Of a DNA stretch of 64,000 bases, positions 45,110 to 58,278 are shown in pieces. This stretch comes from Desmodus rotundus (Eukaryota > Chordata > Mammalia > Chiroptera > Phyllostomidae): the NCBI RefSeq assembly GCF_022682495.2, contig NC_071391.1, positions 11,569,680-11,633,679 of the forward strand. Direction: 5' to 3'. The notes under the pieces are model-generated. The model was given only the letters and a program-made list of their open reading frames with translations. It ran no database searches and had not been told where the DNA came from. The position numbers were made by a program, and so were the translations under genes. The first letter of the stretch is position 1; every line of letters begins with the position of its first letter.

Positions 45110-46045
45110 ATGGCTGTTGAGAACTGCACCGTGTTCACAGACTTCATACTCTTAGGACTCTCTGGCAGGCGGGATGTGCAGCAGGGGCTCTTTGTGCTCT
45201 TCCTGCTGGTTTATGGCATCACTGTGGTCGCCAACCTAGGGATGATCCTGCTGATCAGCATGGAACCCCGGCTCCACACGCCAATGTATTATTTCTTGAG
45301 CAATCTGTCTTTCTGTGATGTCTGCTACTCCTCCTCTGTCTCTCCCAAGATGCTAGCTGATTTCTTATCTGAGCAAAAGAAGATCGCATATAATTTATGC
45401 ATGGTTCAAATGCTTTTTGGAGCCATTGGGGGTGTGGAATGTGTCATGCTGTCTGTCATGGCCTATGACCGTTATGTAGCCATTTGTAATCCCCTTCTGT
45501 ATACAGTGACCATGTCCAGGAGAGTGTGCATCCAGCTCGTAGCCACTGCCTACACCACAGGTTTTATGGATATGGCAATCTTTACCTATTTCACAGTTCG
45601 ATTGTCATTCTGCAATTCCAATATCATCAATCACTTCTTTTGTGACTTACCACCCTTACTAGCCATCTCCACCTCAGACACAACCACCAGTAAAATAGCA
45701 ATGACTGTTTTGTGTAGTTGTGTAGTGGGGTCCAGTGTCATCACTGTCCTCCTCTCCTACAGCTACATCATAACTACCATCCTTCACATCAAGTCTGCCA
45801 TGGGCAGACACAAAGCCTTCTCCACCTGTGCCTCCCACTTAACTGCTGTGGCTATGTTTTATGAGACACTCCTGTTCATGTATTTCCGACCCAAATTGAG
45901 TTACTCCATGGACATGGACAAAATAGCCTCTGTTTTCTACACAGTTGTCATCCCCATGTTAAACCCGCTCATCTACAGTTTGAGGAATAAGGATGTGACA
46001 GGTGCACTGAAAAAAGTCGTTGTCACTAAATTATGTTCTGGGTGA
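45110..46045 (+). CDS. Olfactory receptor, OR5-like (gene 5, B-type, diverged)
   Basis: Intact single-exon OR of 311 residues, B-type throughout, ending VTKLCSG. All structural motifs are present: NCT site, LHTPMY, C97, [18 protein letters not shown] cysteines, [24 protein letters not shown]3 has the B-type one-residue deletion (23 positions from C97 to D of DRY). It is the most unusual of the six at conserved sites: MEPRLHTP in place of [16 protein letters not shown] in place of GAFADAEC inside TM3, FYETLLF in place of FYGTLLF in TM6, TSKIAM in place of TSEIAM, and [11 protein letters not shown] in extracellular loop 3. The frame is open, so this is either relaxed constraint or altered specificity. 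It differs from gene 3 at roughly 33 residues by my count. Confidence 0.94.
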   Translation: MAVENCTVFTDFILLGLSGRRDVQQGLFVLFLLVYGITVVANLGMILLISMEPRLHTPMYYFLSNLSFCDVCYSSSVSPKMLADFLSEQKKIAYNLCMVQMLFGAIGGVECVMLSVMAYDRYVAICNPLLYTVTMSRRVCIQLVATAYTTGFMDMAIFTYFTVRLSFCNSNIINHFFCDLPPLLAISTSDTTTSKIAMTVLCSCVVGSSVITVLLSYSYIITTILHIKSAMGRHKAFSTCASHLTAVAMFYETLLFMYFRPKLSYSMDMDKIASVFYTVVIPMLNPLIYSLRNKDVTGALKKVVVTKLCSG

Positions 46046-46363
46046 AAACATGGTCACCTAAAAATATTTTTTAGAGTTGTTGAGAATTAAAATTTAGGCA
46101 CTTTGACAGTTTTTTTTGTAGTCTCACAAATACAATTCTGAATATTTCTTTATTCCCTATTTGCCTAAATTGAATGCAGAGAATAGTCATCATGAATCTT
46201 CATCTCTTGAAACTACAGACACCTAATAGTCTTACTCTTAGTTTTGTAAAGAGGGTCTGTATGTATTACTCTGCTCTATTCATGGGTATATATACCCCAG
46301 AGATATGGGCATAGTACCATCTCCCTCCATGTTTAAAGTTCTATTTTTTAAACAAATGATTTT

Positions 46364-46369
46364 AATAAA
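46364..46369 (+). terminator. Poly(A) signal AATAAA, gene 5
   Basis: In 'tttaataaacttgctgaacc', 319 bases after the stop; homologous to the AACAAA of gene 3. Confidence 0.5.
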
Positions 46370-47558
46370 CTTGCTGAACCAGAAGGGAGTTTTAATGGTT
46401 TACGTTAGCTTTTGTTGTCTTCTTCCTATGCACTTGTATCATCCTGTAATTTTCCCATCATAACACTTAGAAGTAATAAGTAGTAAATGAAAGAGTAAGA
46501 TTAATTAAAATTGTCCTCCCTTAGCTCAAACTCCCATAACTGCAAGGCTCTTTTCTATCTGACTCACTGGTATTTCTTCTTTGTTATTTCCAAAGCTCAT
46601 TTTCAGGATGCTATTCAAAAACATTTATGCAATGAATGAAGATGTGCCCCCTGCAAGACAGATGAAAAAAGCAGCCATTGTGTATGAAAAAGAAAATAAC
46701 TTTGTTTTGTTTTATTCTAGCATGTTCATTTTACACAAAACCGACCTGTATTTCTTCTTTGCCCAAGGCTGGGTAGCTATCAGGTACATGATTCATGTGA
46801 TGTAGACAACTTCTCAGATCCTCTATTTCTGATCGTGCTACCCGAGGGGTCAGCTGCATCAGCAGCTCTACATTTATATGGCACGTCATGGCCTTTGCAT
46901 CAGACTGTGGATTTCCCCTCTTGCCCTCGCTCTGGGGAACAGATACCTGCTCTTGACACCTGAACAGAAACTGCATGAATGGTGCATGGGGTCATAGAAC
47001 CTTGCCCTTCTCTAATAGCCACTATCCTTTTAATGTATAAAGTGTGCTTAATGTATGTACTTTATCTTCCTTTACAATATGTTCATAGCATTTTAATAAT
47101 TAACTTTAAAAAAACATGAAATTCCCAAATGCTGTAGTTGAAGTGGAAGAGTTATTAATAAGAATTTATGTTCAATGAAAAACAAACAAACAAATACTAT
47201 TTACATTAGTATTCCACTTGTAATGCCTTAAATTGGTTCTCTGTCAATCTGTGAAATAAACTGAAACCTTACTCAAAGCACAATTTTTACATTGCTTAGT
47301 GGTCATTGCTTATTGGTTGGATGTTTCATAATGCTAAAATATATTTTAATAATTTAAGGTAATTGTACTTAACATTTATACTATTATTGAATAACTATTA
47401 AAACCATTATAAAAAACATTATATAATTTCAGAATCTCGGAATATTCATTTAATTTTAAGGTTGCCATGACATAAAAAAAACCTGCGGGTACTTTCTTCT
47501 TCCTGGAGGAGAGAGCACTAGACTACACCAGGCTTCTCATTTAGGTCCTCTTCTCTTT

Positions 47559-47577
47559 ACACACACACACACACACA
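47559..47577. repeat. CA microsatellite
   Basis: Uninterrupted (AC)n run, homologous to the interrupted one at 27875-27898. Confidence 0.65.
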
Positions 47578-48903
47578 TACCTCCCTTTAATGTATAAAGT
47601 GTGCTTAATGTACGTACTTCAAACATCCTAAGAATGAAACAACACACTTCTCAGCTCTGGTTAAATGCCCCATTCTTAAATCACAGGCAACTGTCTCCTT
47701 TAAGCATTGTACTAATATCATCTGTTATTACATCACGAGCTCCAAGGTGAAATTGTGAGTGTTCTTAGCTCAAGCAATGAGCATTCCATGTCTATTATCC
47801 AAAGCACCTGCATGGTGTCAGTGACACAAGATGACAAGACAGACAAATAGGTACTAAAATGAAGTATTAGATAACATTTTACCTCCTGGTAGATGTCACT
47901 GAAACAACAAATCTCAGGGTACAAGGCTTGGCAATGCACATTCCATCACCCACCAGAAAGTACATGAATGGTTGTGGGCACTGAAGCGATGGATCTGTAA
48001 AGACCCACATGACACTTACACTCTAAGTAAAGAGCATTCACCCCGGAACATCCCTCAGATTTGCCGATTTCATCTAACTCTGCTCCAGTCTCCACCTGAA
48101 CTATATTATGAGCAACTGTATAGTAGAATACATTGTATTTTGTAAAGCACAATCTACAAACATATATTTTATAAAAGATCGTACTCATGTGGTGGGTGGA
48201 AGTGCACAAGAGTATAAGGGTGATAAATGGTAATGAAAAAATACCATAAAAAATAAAATACTAAAAATAACTTCATGCAAATGAATTACATTACCAGAAG
48301 CAGCTTTTAATGGCTATTTCTACAATTTGTTGGATATCCACCTGCCAAACAAGAGAAAAATACTTAAAACACACATGTACTGAGTCATTATTCATATCAA
48401 TTCTGTGCTAAGGATTTTGAGAATGTAGAAAAACATATCTATACAAATATACATTAGATAGATAGAGTGATAGATTTCAAATACATACATACATATATGT
48501 ATGTAAAATAAAAATTTGTGCCAGGGGAATTCAGTGTTATACAATGAAAGACGAGCAGTTATACTACCCCACAAAATGCCACTTTGGCATGCTTATTATT
48601 TTGAAATACTGTTACATAAGAAAGTGGATGATGAAGCAAGGGAATATTAAAGACAATGCAGAGAAATTATTTGAAAAACAAATACACCAAACAGCATTTA
48701 TCAAGATATTTGACAATTTTACATGCCTCTGCTCAACTTTGTTGATGGCCAAATTACTGGAAGTGGCTTCTTTACTACACAGGGACATGGACATGAATTT
48801 CAAGGACCACACAAGAAACAAGGGCAATCTTAAATTTTTGCCACAGTAACACAAAACCTGAAGTCATTCAATATCTAGGTGCAGTTACAAAATGCTTTTC
48901 CTA

Positions 48904-49150
48904 ATCAACAAAAGAATAAAGCAAACAAAATATAACCAGAGACATTGAAGTTAAGAGCAATCTAACAATACCCAAAGGGGAGTGGGGAGGGGACAGTGGG
49001 GAGAGGGGTTTTCAGGAACTACTATAAAGGACACATGGACAAAACCAAGGGGGAGGGTGGAGGTGGAGGAGGGAGGTGGGTTTGTCTGGGGTAGGGTGGA
49101 GGGATGGGGAGGAAATACAGACAATTGTAATTGAATAGCAATAAAAGAAA
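48904..49150 (+). mobile_element. LINE-1 3' UTR fragment, G-rich (second copy)
   Basis: Homologous to 29225-29470, with the same G-run tract (about 48976-49110) and end 'caataaaagaaagc'. Confidence 0.75.
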
Positions 49151-50904
49151 GCAAAATAATAAATAAATTTAAAAGTACTAAATAAAAAATGCAGAAACTT
49201 GAAAAAAAATGCTTTTCAGTGAGAACATTCCAGATTGCTAGGGAAACCCAAGGAGGAAAAGGACGCTGCTCTGTTCTGTAGGATGGTATTGTTGCTGGGA
49301 TTCTCAGACACAATACAGTAGAAAAACAACAGGAGATGCTTCTTGTAGTAATAATACGTCCATTTTAACCCATGGCCTTGGAAGTTCTACCTCTGACCTG
49401 GGTCGTATCCTGAACAGCAACGTGGCAGGAGTGCAACTGACCTAGACTAAAGCCCAAGCACAGATGGGTGTGGACCCTGAAAGCACAACCATAACAGCAT
49501 TGAGCTGGCACACTGTTCCCCTGTAACACAATGGAAACATGTTTAAAATCAGACTGCATAAGTTTCTAGCTACTCTAAACAGATCTGAGTCTAATGTGTG
49601 AACTAAAGAGAACTAAAAAGAAGGGAGAAGGTAGAAGGCTTTAGCGATTCTAATAATGTTCTGTTTCTTGGTCTGGATACTGATTACGAGGATATTTTTT
49701 AAAACAACTTGTGTACTTAACACTCACATATTTCCTGTATGTACGTGCTGCACCAGGCCTCACCTAAGATCAGCTACCATGAGAAAGATTCTCAATATTA
49801 ATACCAAGCACCTGCCTGAATGTGGAACGTCTACAGCTCTCACCCACTGACGGAATTCAAACCTGATGTTCATTCAACTTTGGAAAACTGAATGGCAGCT
49901 TTCTTTTGCAGCCGTCCCCAAAATCCCCCTAGTACTTTTGTACCCATCAGAAATGAGAAAGTATGTACATGCAAAGGCTGTACAAAAGTGATCAATGTAG
50001 CATTATTTGGGACTTGACAAAAATATTTAATGTGATTATTAATTGGAATACTACACAGCAAAGAGAATGAATAACTATCCTCATGTTGCAGAACAGACGG
50101 GGTGGGGGGATGAACGACATACTATTACCAAGGGATCCCCCTCTTTCTCTCTGTGGGCCCCCCCCCCTCCTACTAGGTTCTCCTAGCCCACCACCAGGGA
50201 GAGATGTCTCTCAATGCAAGACGTTGGTGAAAAGGAAAGGAATTATTTACTTCAAAGTTATATAGACTTACAGTCATGACTTAATGTCTGCATTAAAATA
50301 CTAAAGTCCTTTAGAATACCCACAGGTTCATCTCCTTCTGCCCAGTCAGGGTACCATATCTCAGGAAAAGAAGTACAAGTCCGTGATTCAGGCCCCCAGC
50401 AACATCAACTGTGTCTCCGCCACAGGGTGCCCACTCTGCCAAAACCGCCTGATTCTGTGTGCAGTACAGCTGCTATGCCTGGGTTTAAATCCTGGCACCA
50501 GTCTTCCTAGGCAGCCCCACTTCCAACTCCTCCTACAATCAGTTACACCTGCCAGCATTCCAGGATTCTTCCAGCTTTGCTGGGCTGCCATAGTAAGTCT
50601 GGGCAGGTGTGTCCCCTTGGCATGGAGCCAATCATCTCCAAGCTCTCAAGCAGGGCAGGAACCAGGGGGAGTTGCCTCCCAGTTACACCTTCACTGGAAG
50701 TCACTTCCATCTCCCTGACTCAAAGCTTGGCCGGGCCTGTATAACATATCTATGAAACCAAGTAAAGGTTATAGATATGTTAAATGACCATGCCAGAGGT
50801 TACTTGCACAGCTGTTGCTGTACAAAACAACTCTGAATGGCCCTGTTCCATGTGTCCCTTCCCCCATCTCAGGCTTGTGGGGTTGAGGACATCCTATTTA
50901 TATT

Positions 50905-53900
50905 TTTCTAATATTTCCTGGATGCCTTCAGTTCTGCACCCCATTACAAATCCCTATGTGGGGCCGCCCTCTTGCTTCACCCTGATACACTCATATGTAA
51001 CAGCTTGGGGAAATCTCATATACACAGAAGTGAATGAAAGGATACAGACGTGAGAGGATAAAAGCAGAAGACTGTAATTCCATACACTTTATAAAAACAT
51101 ACACAACTATTTGACAATTTGGCAGCGATTGTGTTACGGTCCACTAACAGTCGCGGAAAAGCTAGTTTTCTCGTTGTTCAGGGTTTGGATGCAGGCACAT
51201 TTGAACTTTCAAAAACGTACTTTTTAAAATACACATATACATATCGTTAAAGGTTTTCGAAAAACCAAAGACTACTTACTAAGAGCTTGTAGGCAATGGT
51301 CTGATTTCTGTTTTAGATTTCTCTAATTTTTATCTTTATTGGACTGAAAGTATGCTATTAATCCTATTACAGAGATTTGAAATTACTAACAGTTTCTTAT
51401 CAACATACATTTTCAAAATATTACTGTAAAATTAAAAAAGAATACAACTTCCATATAAAGTATTTTATTAAATGATTGTCTTCTTTTTTTTTTTTTTTTT
51501 TTTACCAGAAAGTGCTACCTCACTGATATATCAGAGGTATTTTTAGCAGCCTTCAGAAACTACTTTCCCTGTTCCTGACCCAGGAAGCCTTACTGAACTG
51601 GTTTTCTTTTTTTTTTTTTTTTTTTTTTTGGAAATGTATTCCACACATTTTTTTTATTGTTATTCAATTACAGTTGTATTCCTTTTCTCCCCATCCGTCC
51701 ACCCCACCCCAGGTGAACCTACCTCCCTCCCCCCTCTCCACCCTCCCCCTTGGTTTTATCCATGTGTCCTTTATAGTAGTTCCTGTAATCCCCTCTACCC
51801 ACTGTCCCCGCCCCCACCCCCCACCCCCGCCCTGGCTATTGTTAGATTGTTCTTAACTTCAATGTCTCTGGTTATATTTTGTTTGCTTTTTTCTTCTATT
51901 GCTTATGTTCCAGTTAAAGGTGAGAACTGGTTTTCTTTGCTGGCTTTGTCAAGCTCTGCATTTCTGGATAAAGATCCAGGCCTCAGGGCAGAACATCCAT
52001 TATCTGGAAGAAGGAGATGCTGAGAAGACTGTTCTCTTCGAACTACTGGGTGTTTTGCGCCCGGGATATCAGGAACGCCCTGTAGACATAGAAAATCTTT
52101 TCTCCCTTGTTTGCTCTGAAGTCTTAACTTGTTTTGTGAATCTTCCCCGCTCCACATGTAGTTAAAGAAAACCATTCTATTAGAACATAAAACCTTCGGG
52201 AATGAATTTAAATTATCTACTTTTGGAGAATATATTGCTCTCCATACTCCGGATGTCATGGGGAATGGGAGTTACACTACAGGGGCTCCCAGTTAATGAA
52301 GATCACCTTTGGATCCTGCTGGAAGGGGGTGTGGCCTGCAGTAGCTGGCATCCCTGGAGACAGGGAGCACCTGAGGGGAAAATGAGGGTGGGGAGGAATC
52401 TGAAGAAGGTAACCAAGGAGGACTCTGCCTCCTCCCCACACACCCCAGAGAATTAAGACAATGGTAGTGGAGCTCTTTGGTCCCACAGCTACAGCACTCT
52501 CTTGTGGTTACCTGGTGGAAAAATACTTAGGTGGTTTTTCAACACACCTAACAGTTTTTTAAGTCTGTAGTTCTTCCTCAATCACCCTGCCTGTAGAAAA
52601 ATAACACATGACAAGACATATAATTAATTGTATCGCCACGTATTCCTGAGAGGCCGTGTTCAACGCCCAGCAAGCAGACACGGAGAAGGTGATTTAATGC
52701 ATCTCAGTGGGAGGCAGGGCTGAGCCCTCCTGCAGACAGACTGGGTGGAGCACGGAAGTCAGTGCACCTGGACTTGCTGTTCCTCTGATGTCTGTATCAG
52801 ATTTCTCTAATTTTTATCATCATTGCACTGAATATATGCTATCTAACCTATAAAGGGTATGTAATGTTATACAAAATTTTAATTACTTTTATCAATCTAA
52901 CTATTTTAAAGACATATATAAATGGCAGGAAATACAATGAAATGCCAGCATGAATAGTGGAGGTGATAGGACTTTTCTTTTTTACTCTCTTACCTATACT
53001 TTGTATATTTTAAAAGAAATATCAAAGCAGTTTTAAAAGATGTGTTTTCAGGAACAGATATTCAAATGAGTTTATGCCAAGGGTTTGGAGAAACACCCAT
53101 GGATACTACATCATTAATCTGATTTTCTGTTTCTGTTCTTCTATCTTCCAATCCACTGTCACTATTTGCACAGAACAGAAGGGGTCACATACAACACACA
53201 TAACATAATTGATTGGGTAAATTAGAACAGTGGGACATACAACATAATTGGCCTCCCAAAGACCAATGCTTTTAAAGCAAAGAAGGGCAGATTTCAGAGC
53301 TACTTAAGGAAAATAGGAATCAAAGAACACAAGAAGCAATATTTTAAACGTTAGGGAAATGGAGACATAGTTCAATGTGAATTCTGTCTGAATTTACTGG
53401 GCTGTGGACAGATGAGGACTTTTATCCTGTGACTGACAAGGTCTGTTCTGTTGGTGAATACATCGTGGGGATTCTGGCTGGTTACAGGAAAGTGACTCAC
53501 ACAGAAATACAACAACCCTTTCTTACCTCTCTGTCACCCCTGAGACCAGCATGCCTGGAGTCAGGTCCCAAACACTCTGCAGAAGCTCTGCTGAACCACA
53601 GCCACTGTCAGAGGGAGCACAGTGAGCCCAGGCCTATTCCAGTCTAACTCTCGCCCATGGGGACCCTCCAGCCTCTTCCCGAGCACCAGCACCCTCCTGC
53701 TCCAGGGGGTCCTGAGTCACAGACTATCTCTCTCCCTGGCTGTGCAGACTGGAAAGGACATGAGGGGATAGTAGGGAATAGGGGAATGTTCCATCCAGAC
53801 ACCACCATATCTCTGCCCGTCCACAATTGTGACAATGGAGGAAAACAAAACAACATATCCACTCTTTGTACCTCTCAACTAACTATGTTTCTCAATTACA

Positions 53901-54322
53901 GGATATAACACAGGCTCCACAATACTGAAACACAGCAACAATCTTATCAGAAGAGTGGCTTACTGAACCAAGTAATTGAAGAACTATTCCTTAGCTATGA
54001 AAGCATCAATTTCTTAATCTCTAAGAAAGGAGTAACAAAAATTATCATATATACTACATAGGTTAGTATGGAAATACCATGATTTAATATAAAACTATGC
54101 CACAAACTAGGTATGATGTTATATAAATATAAGAGATAGGATCATTAACGTTTATTGATTTACATTATATATCAGGTATTTCCAAAGAGTCAGATTTCCT
54201 CAAGGAGTTCTGGCATTGTTTACTTCTTTTTCTGATTACTGAGAAATAGAAAGAATCAGCAATTTAACTGATAAGATAGATGATGTTAACACTGCACATC
54301 CTTTTCCTTCCTCCACAACCAG
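50905..54322 (+). repeat. A-type upstream block, copy 4 (non-coding, gene 6)
   Basis: Same subtype as the gene 2 copy (poly(T) at about 51483-51503, 'ccactaacagtcgcggaaaagc', CCCAGCAAGC form of the O/E-like element near 52667), interrupted by an L1 insertion at 51610-51923. No gene seen. Confidence 0.7.
51595..51938 (-). mobile_element. Recent 5'-truncated LINE-1 insertion with 15-bp TSD
   Basis: GAACTGGTTTTCTTT occurs at 51595-51609 and again at 51924-51938. Between them a long T run (the poly(A) tail on the minus strand) is followed by about 290 bases of antisense L1 3' UTR, with C-rich tracts around 51690-51835 and ending near 'ttccagttaaaggtgaga'. The sister sites in the other A-upstream blocks (for example 14385-14399) carry one uninterrupted copy. 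The 131-codon open frame across it is an artefact. Confidence 0.88.
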
Positions 54323-54340
54323 GGATTGCCAACCTGAGTG
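54300..54340 (+). promoter_or_regulatory. Splice acceptor and 5' UTR of gene 6
   Basis: Pyrimidine tract and ACCAG (54318-54322), exon start 54323, ATG at 54341, in-frame TGA at 54335-54337. Confidence 0.75.
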
Positions 54341-55279
54341 ATGGCCGTTGAGAACTGCACCGTGTTCACAGACTTCATACTCTTAGGACTCTCTGGCAGG
54401 CGGGATGTGCAGCAGGGGCTCTTTGTGCTCTTCCTGCTGGTTTATGGCATCACAGTGATCGCCAACCTAGGGATGATCTTGCTGATCAGCATGGACGCCC
54501 GACTCCACACGCCCATGTATTATTTCCTGAGCAATCTGTCTTTCTGTGATGTCTGCTACTCCTCCACTATCTCTCCAAAGATGCTGACTGATTTCTTATC
54601 TGAACAAAAGAAGATCTCATATAGCTTATGTGCTGTTCAGATGTTCTTTTTTGGTTCCTTTGCAGATGTAGAATGTATCATGCTGTCCGTCATGGCCTAT
54701 GACCGTTACATAGCCACTTGTAATCCCCTTCTGTATACAGTGACCATGTCCAGGAGAGTGTGCCTCCAGCTGGTGGCCACTGCCCACTCTGCAGGTTTTA
54801 TAGATATGGCAATCTTCACCTCTTGTACTTTCCCATTATCATTCTGCAATTCCAATATCATCGATCACTTTTTCTGTGACATCCCTCCCTTACTAGCCCT
54901 TTCTGCTTCAGACACAACCACCAGTGAAATAGCAATGACCATTTCCTGTAGTTGTGTTGTGGGATCCAGCATCATCACTCTCCTCCTCTCCTACAGCTAC
55001 ATCATAACTACCATCCTTCGCATCAAATCTGCCACAGGCAGATGCAAAGCCTTCTCTACCTGTGCTTCCCACTTAACCACTGTGGCTATATTTTATGGGA
55101 CACTCCTTTTCAGGTATTTCCGACCCAACTCGAGTTACTCCATGGACACGGACAAAGTGGCCTCTGTTTTCTACACAGTTGTCATCCCCATGTTAAACCC
55201 ACTCATCTACAGTTTGAGGAATAAGGATGTGAAACGGGCCCTGAAAAAAGTAGTTGGCAATAAATTATGTTCTGACTGA
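54341..55279 (+). CDS. Olfactory receptor, OR5-like (gene 6, A-type)
   Basis: Intact single-exon OR of 312 residues, A-type from start to GNKLCSD end, with normal TM3 spacing (C97 to D121). All core motifs are present: [45 protein letters not shown]. Departures from gene 4: S106 for A in FFFGSFAD, T126 for I in the usually strict AIC after DRY, C205 and C235, R258 for M in LLFRYF near the top of TM6, R299 for G in [18 protein letters not shown] in loop 3 matches the B-type genes rather than A, which suggests a small conversion patch. The charged R258 and T126 would be the first places to look for impaired function. No frame damage; ligand unknown. Confidence 0.95.
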   Translation: MAVENCTVFTDFILLGLSGRRDVQQGLFVLFLLVYGITVIANLGMILLISMDARLHTPMYYFLSNLSFCDVCYSSTISPKMLTDFLSEQKKISYSLCAVQMFFFGSFADVECIMLSVMAYDRYIATCNPLLYTVTMSRRVCLQLVATAHSAGFIDMAIFTSCTFPLSFCNSNIIDHFFCDIPPLLALSASDTTTSEIAMTISCSCVVGSSIITLLLSYSYIITTILRIKSATGRCKAFSTCASHLTTVAIFYGTLLFRYFRPNSSYSMDTDKVASVFYTVVIPMLNPLIYSLRNKDVKRALKKVVGNKLCSD

Positions 55280-58278
55280 AGCCATGTTTTCACCCAAAAT
55301 GTTTATTTGAAGATCCTGACAGCTATAGTTCAGGTATTTGATATACATTATTATGTGTTCACCAGAGCCTAATGATAAGTATTTTTCACTGCTTATCATT
55401 GTTTCTAAATTAAACACAGGGAACAGTCATTATTGTTCTTAATCTTCTCCCCAAGCTAATGGAGACTAGTAATAGATAAACTTCACTGTTTCAAAGAGGA
55501 TTTTATCCCTTCCTTCTCCATTCATAGGTAAGTCCCAGTAAGACATCATGGGCTGAGAACCCCTCTGCCCATGTCAATTCAACTCACCCTCCCAAGGGTC
55601 CGTTTTAAACAATGGTTGTAATAAACTTGCTCATTCAGGGGGAGTTTATGGGATAAAATGGGTTTGTTTGTCTCATTCCTATGTAATTGTCTCTCTCTAT
55701 AAATATTGCACCATAACACCTACAAATATAAGTAATAAATAAATAAATAAGAACTTTAAAAACACTCTGGCCTAACTGAAAGTTTCATTCCTGCATGACC
55801 TTTCCCATTTTTGTTCACAAATGTTTCTACCTGACTACTGATCACGCCCCGTTCCAGGTTGTTATTTGTTGAATCAATGACTGAGTGTCCTCTGCAAACT
55901 GAAGCAATAAAGAGCCTTTGTAAATTTTTAAAAAAATACTGAGCTCCCTTTATTTTACTTTATTCTATGCTAGTATGTGCGTCTTAGACCAAGTTCATCA
56001 GTGCCCCTTGTCTTTCAGCCGATGCTGAACAAGTTTCAGGGACAGGGATCACATATAGAGAACTTCCTGAAACCTCTATTTCTCACCATTCTTCCCCAAA
56101 TTTATTAACAAATATCCAAAGGATCAGGAGCTGTAGATTCATATTGCACCTCAGAGTATGCACATCAGCCTATGGATTCCCCTCTTGCCCTCACCGTGGA
56201 GAACAGACGTGACCCTATTGATACAGGTACAGAAATGCAGGAATGGAAGTTGGGCTTAATAACAGCGGGACCTCCTCAAGGTCACTGGAGAAGAAAACTG
56301 CATCTTGATGTGCTCAGAGCTCCACACTAGTTAAAACAAAATTTATAAAATGAATTGCCCAATTGACACAGGGTGAATTGTAAAGGCATAGTTATAAACA
56401 AAAATATGTGTTCAATGAAAAATAAGGAAAAATAGTAGTACTTGTAATAATTTATCTTTGCTATCTCTTTATCTGTGAAATAAACTGCAACAATATTTTA
56501 CACACAAATTTAATAGTGGTCATCTCTGAGTATGCCATCACTATTCCAATCACTTAATTAAATTAATTGCTTGTGTTGTTCTCCTTGCACTCAACTAACA
56601 ATTACCAGCTATGAAAAACAAAACACAATTTCAGATTCTAATGAGTGCTTATTTTATGTTATGTTGTTGTCAGGAAGGGAATGAGGAGACTCTGTCTTCT
56701 GGGTCCAGAAGGACAGAGCACTGGGTGATAGAAGACTTCCCATCCAGGTCCCCATCCCCAGTGTTATCTCTCCTGCATTGTATGAAAAGTGCTGAAAGTC
56801 ACGTGCTTCCGAACATGATAAGAAGAAAACAGTACATTAAAAGCCTGCAGTTTTCAGCAGGTAACTTCTCTTCAATTACTGCTTGGAGAGAGTTTTAAGA
56901 CAAAAATACTTTGTTACTCTTAACTCTTTTCTTTTATAATACCAAATAATCTCATTGTTATTCATAGAATATTTAACACATTAGGACTTCTCAATCTTTT
57001 TGTCCAAACCCCTTCCACTGTCAATTACTCTATGAAAAACATATTAAATGTATTCATATCTATAAAAATAAATCTTTTTATGTTGGATAAATTTGGATCA
57101 GATGGTTATGATTCACATATATGTTTAGGGAAAAAATATTCCATAAATTTTTCTTTACGTTTTTCTTCAAATATACTGAAATAATAGCTTTTACATGTAC
57201 TCAGCAAGTGGAATTTTTGTTCCTGTTTATGTCTTACTTTCATATTAAGGGAATGATGAAATGGGAGAGAGATTAAGATACGAACTGAACTTTGAAGTGA
57301 GACACACCTGAATTCAACTCTGTTCAAATCCTCTCCTGTCTCCAGTAAATTCGATAAAACTTAAAAAAAGGAGAAAAAAAATCCTTCTCTCCTTAGCTGT
57401 GTAACCTTAGAGTACTTCACTCTTTTAAACCTAGTTTCCTCATCTCCTTATCATGGGCTTAATATATGCATTATGTGGAGAAATATATATAAAAACAGAC
57501 GTTTGTGATTGTTGAGTTTCTAAGATCATACAGAGCCAACCATCTGCTCATCAGGAGCTAAAGCCCTGGTGCTGAAAGAAGAGACCGTGTCCTTCCTGGC
57601 CTCGTGTCAGGAAGGGAAGTCTGCAGGCTCCACCCTCATCTGCAGTGGAGCCTGGTCACCCCACGGTCAGACTCCTGTGTGCACCCTGCCTCAGCTAGTG
57701 TGCGGCTCTCTGCAATCCACCTCAGAATTTGCCTTTCCTGACACTGCCTTCACTCTTCAGGCCGAATAGAGGTTTTCTCATGGCCACCTCTGCTGGCCAC
57801 TCCATTCCCATGTGCAGGCCAAATCCCTGCACCCACTCTACTAGTCTAATCCCAGACCACACACTGCCAAGAAAGGAGCTCAGATCATCAATCCCAGTGG
57901 ACCTCACTTCATGGTGTTCTGTTTGTCCCCATCCCAAGGACTGTAATGACAGTATTAGCTATAAAAAGGAAACAATATTTCTCTATTACAATGAACTCAT
58001 GTACTCTGGACATTTTCTGCTCAGGATTTAGAAAAAACATCTGACTCTCATCACTCATAGGTCACCATTCCATTTTTTCTATTGAAACCTCACTTTGGCC
58101 AGAGCCCGACCTCACCACTGATCTACACAGACAAGTCCCTGTTTGGAAAGTTAGCTTCCATTGCAGTAAAGGGCACTGTAATCTAGATTATAACCCAACA
58201 TACATGTTCACTATCAGAAGGCTTTCCCCACCACTCCATCCTCTCTCCCTCTACTCAAACTCGCCTGACGTGTACAAG
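55280..58278 (+). repeat. A-type downstream block, copy 3 (non-coding, after gene 6)
   Basis: Homologous to 6049-9058 and 35266-38272. Contains AATAAA at 55620-55625 and near 55906, an (AAAT)n-like run near 55735-55750 and a MIR at about 57297-57475. No gene supported. Confidence 0.7.
55620..55625 (+). terminator. Poly(A) signal AATAAA, gene 6
   Basis: In 'ggttgtaataaacttgctc', 341 bases after the stop codon. Confidence 0.5.

Larger units (their letters stand above)
46046..50904 (+). repeat. B-type downstream block (non-coding, after gene 5)
   Basis: Homologous to 26013-31215 without the L1 insertion of that copy. Contains AATAAA (46364-46369), a CA repeat (47559-47577), a short ATAC-type repeat near 48480-48505, an L1 3' UTR (48904-49150) and the unidentified stretch at about 50325-50765. 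No gene supported. Confidence 0.65.

Noticed and set aside
51628..52023. 131-codon + strand open frame
   Set aside because: Starts in the antisense L1 insertion and runs across the target-site duplication into unrelated flank. The sister blocks do not have it.
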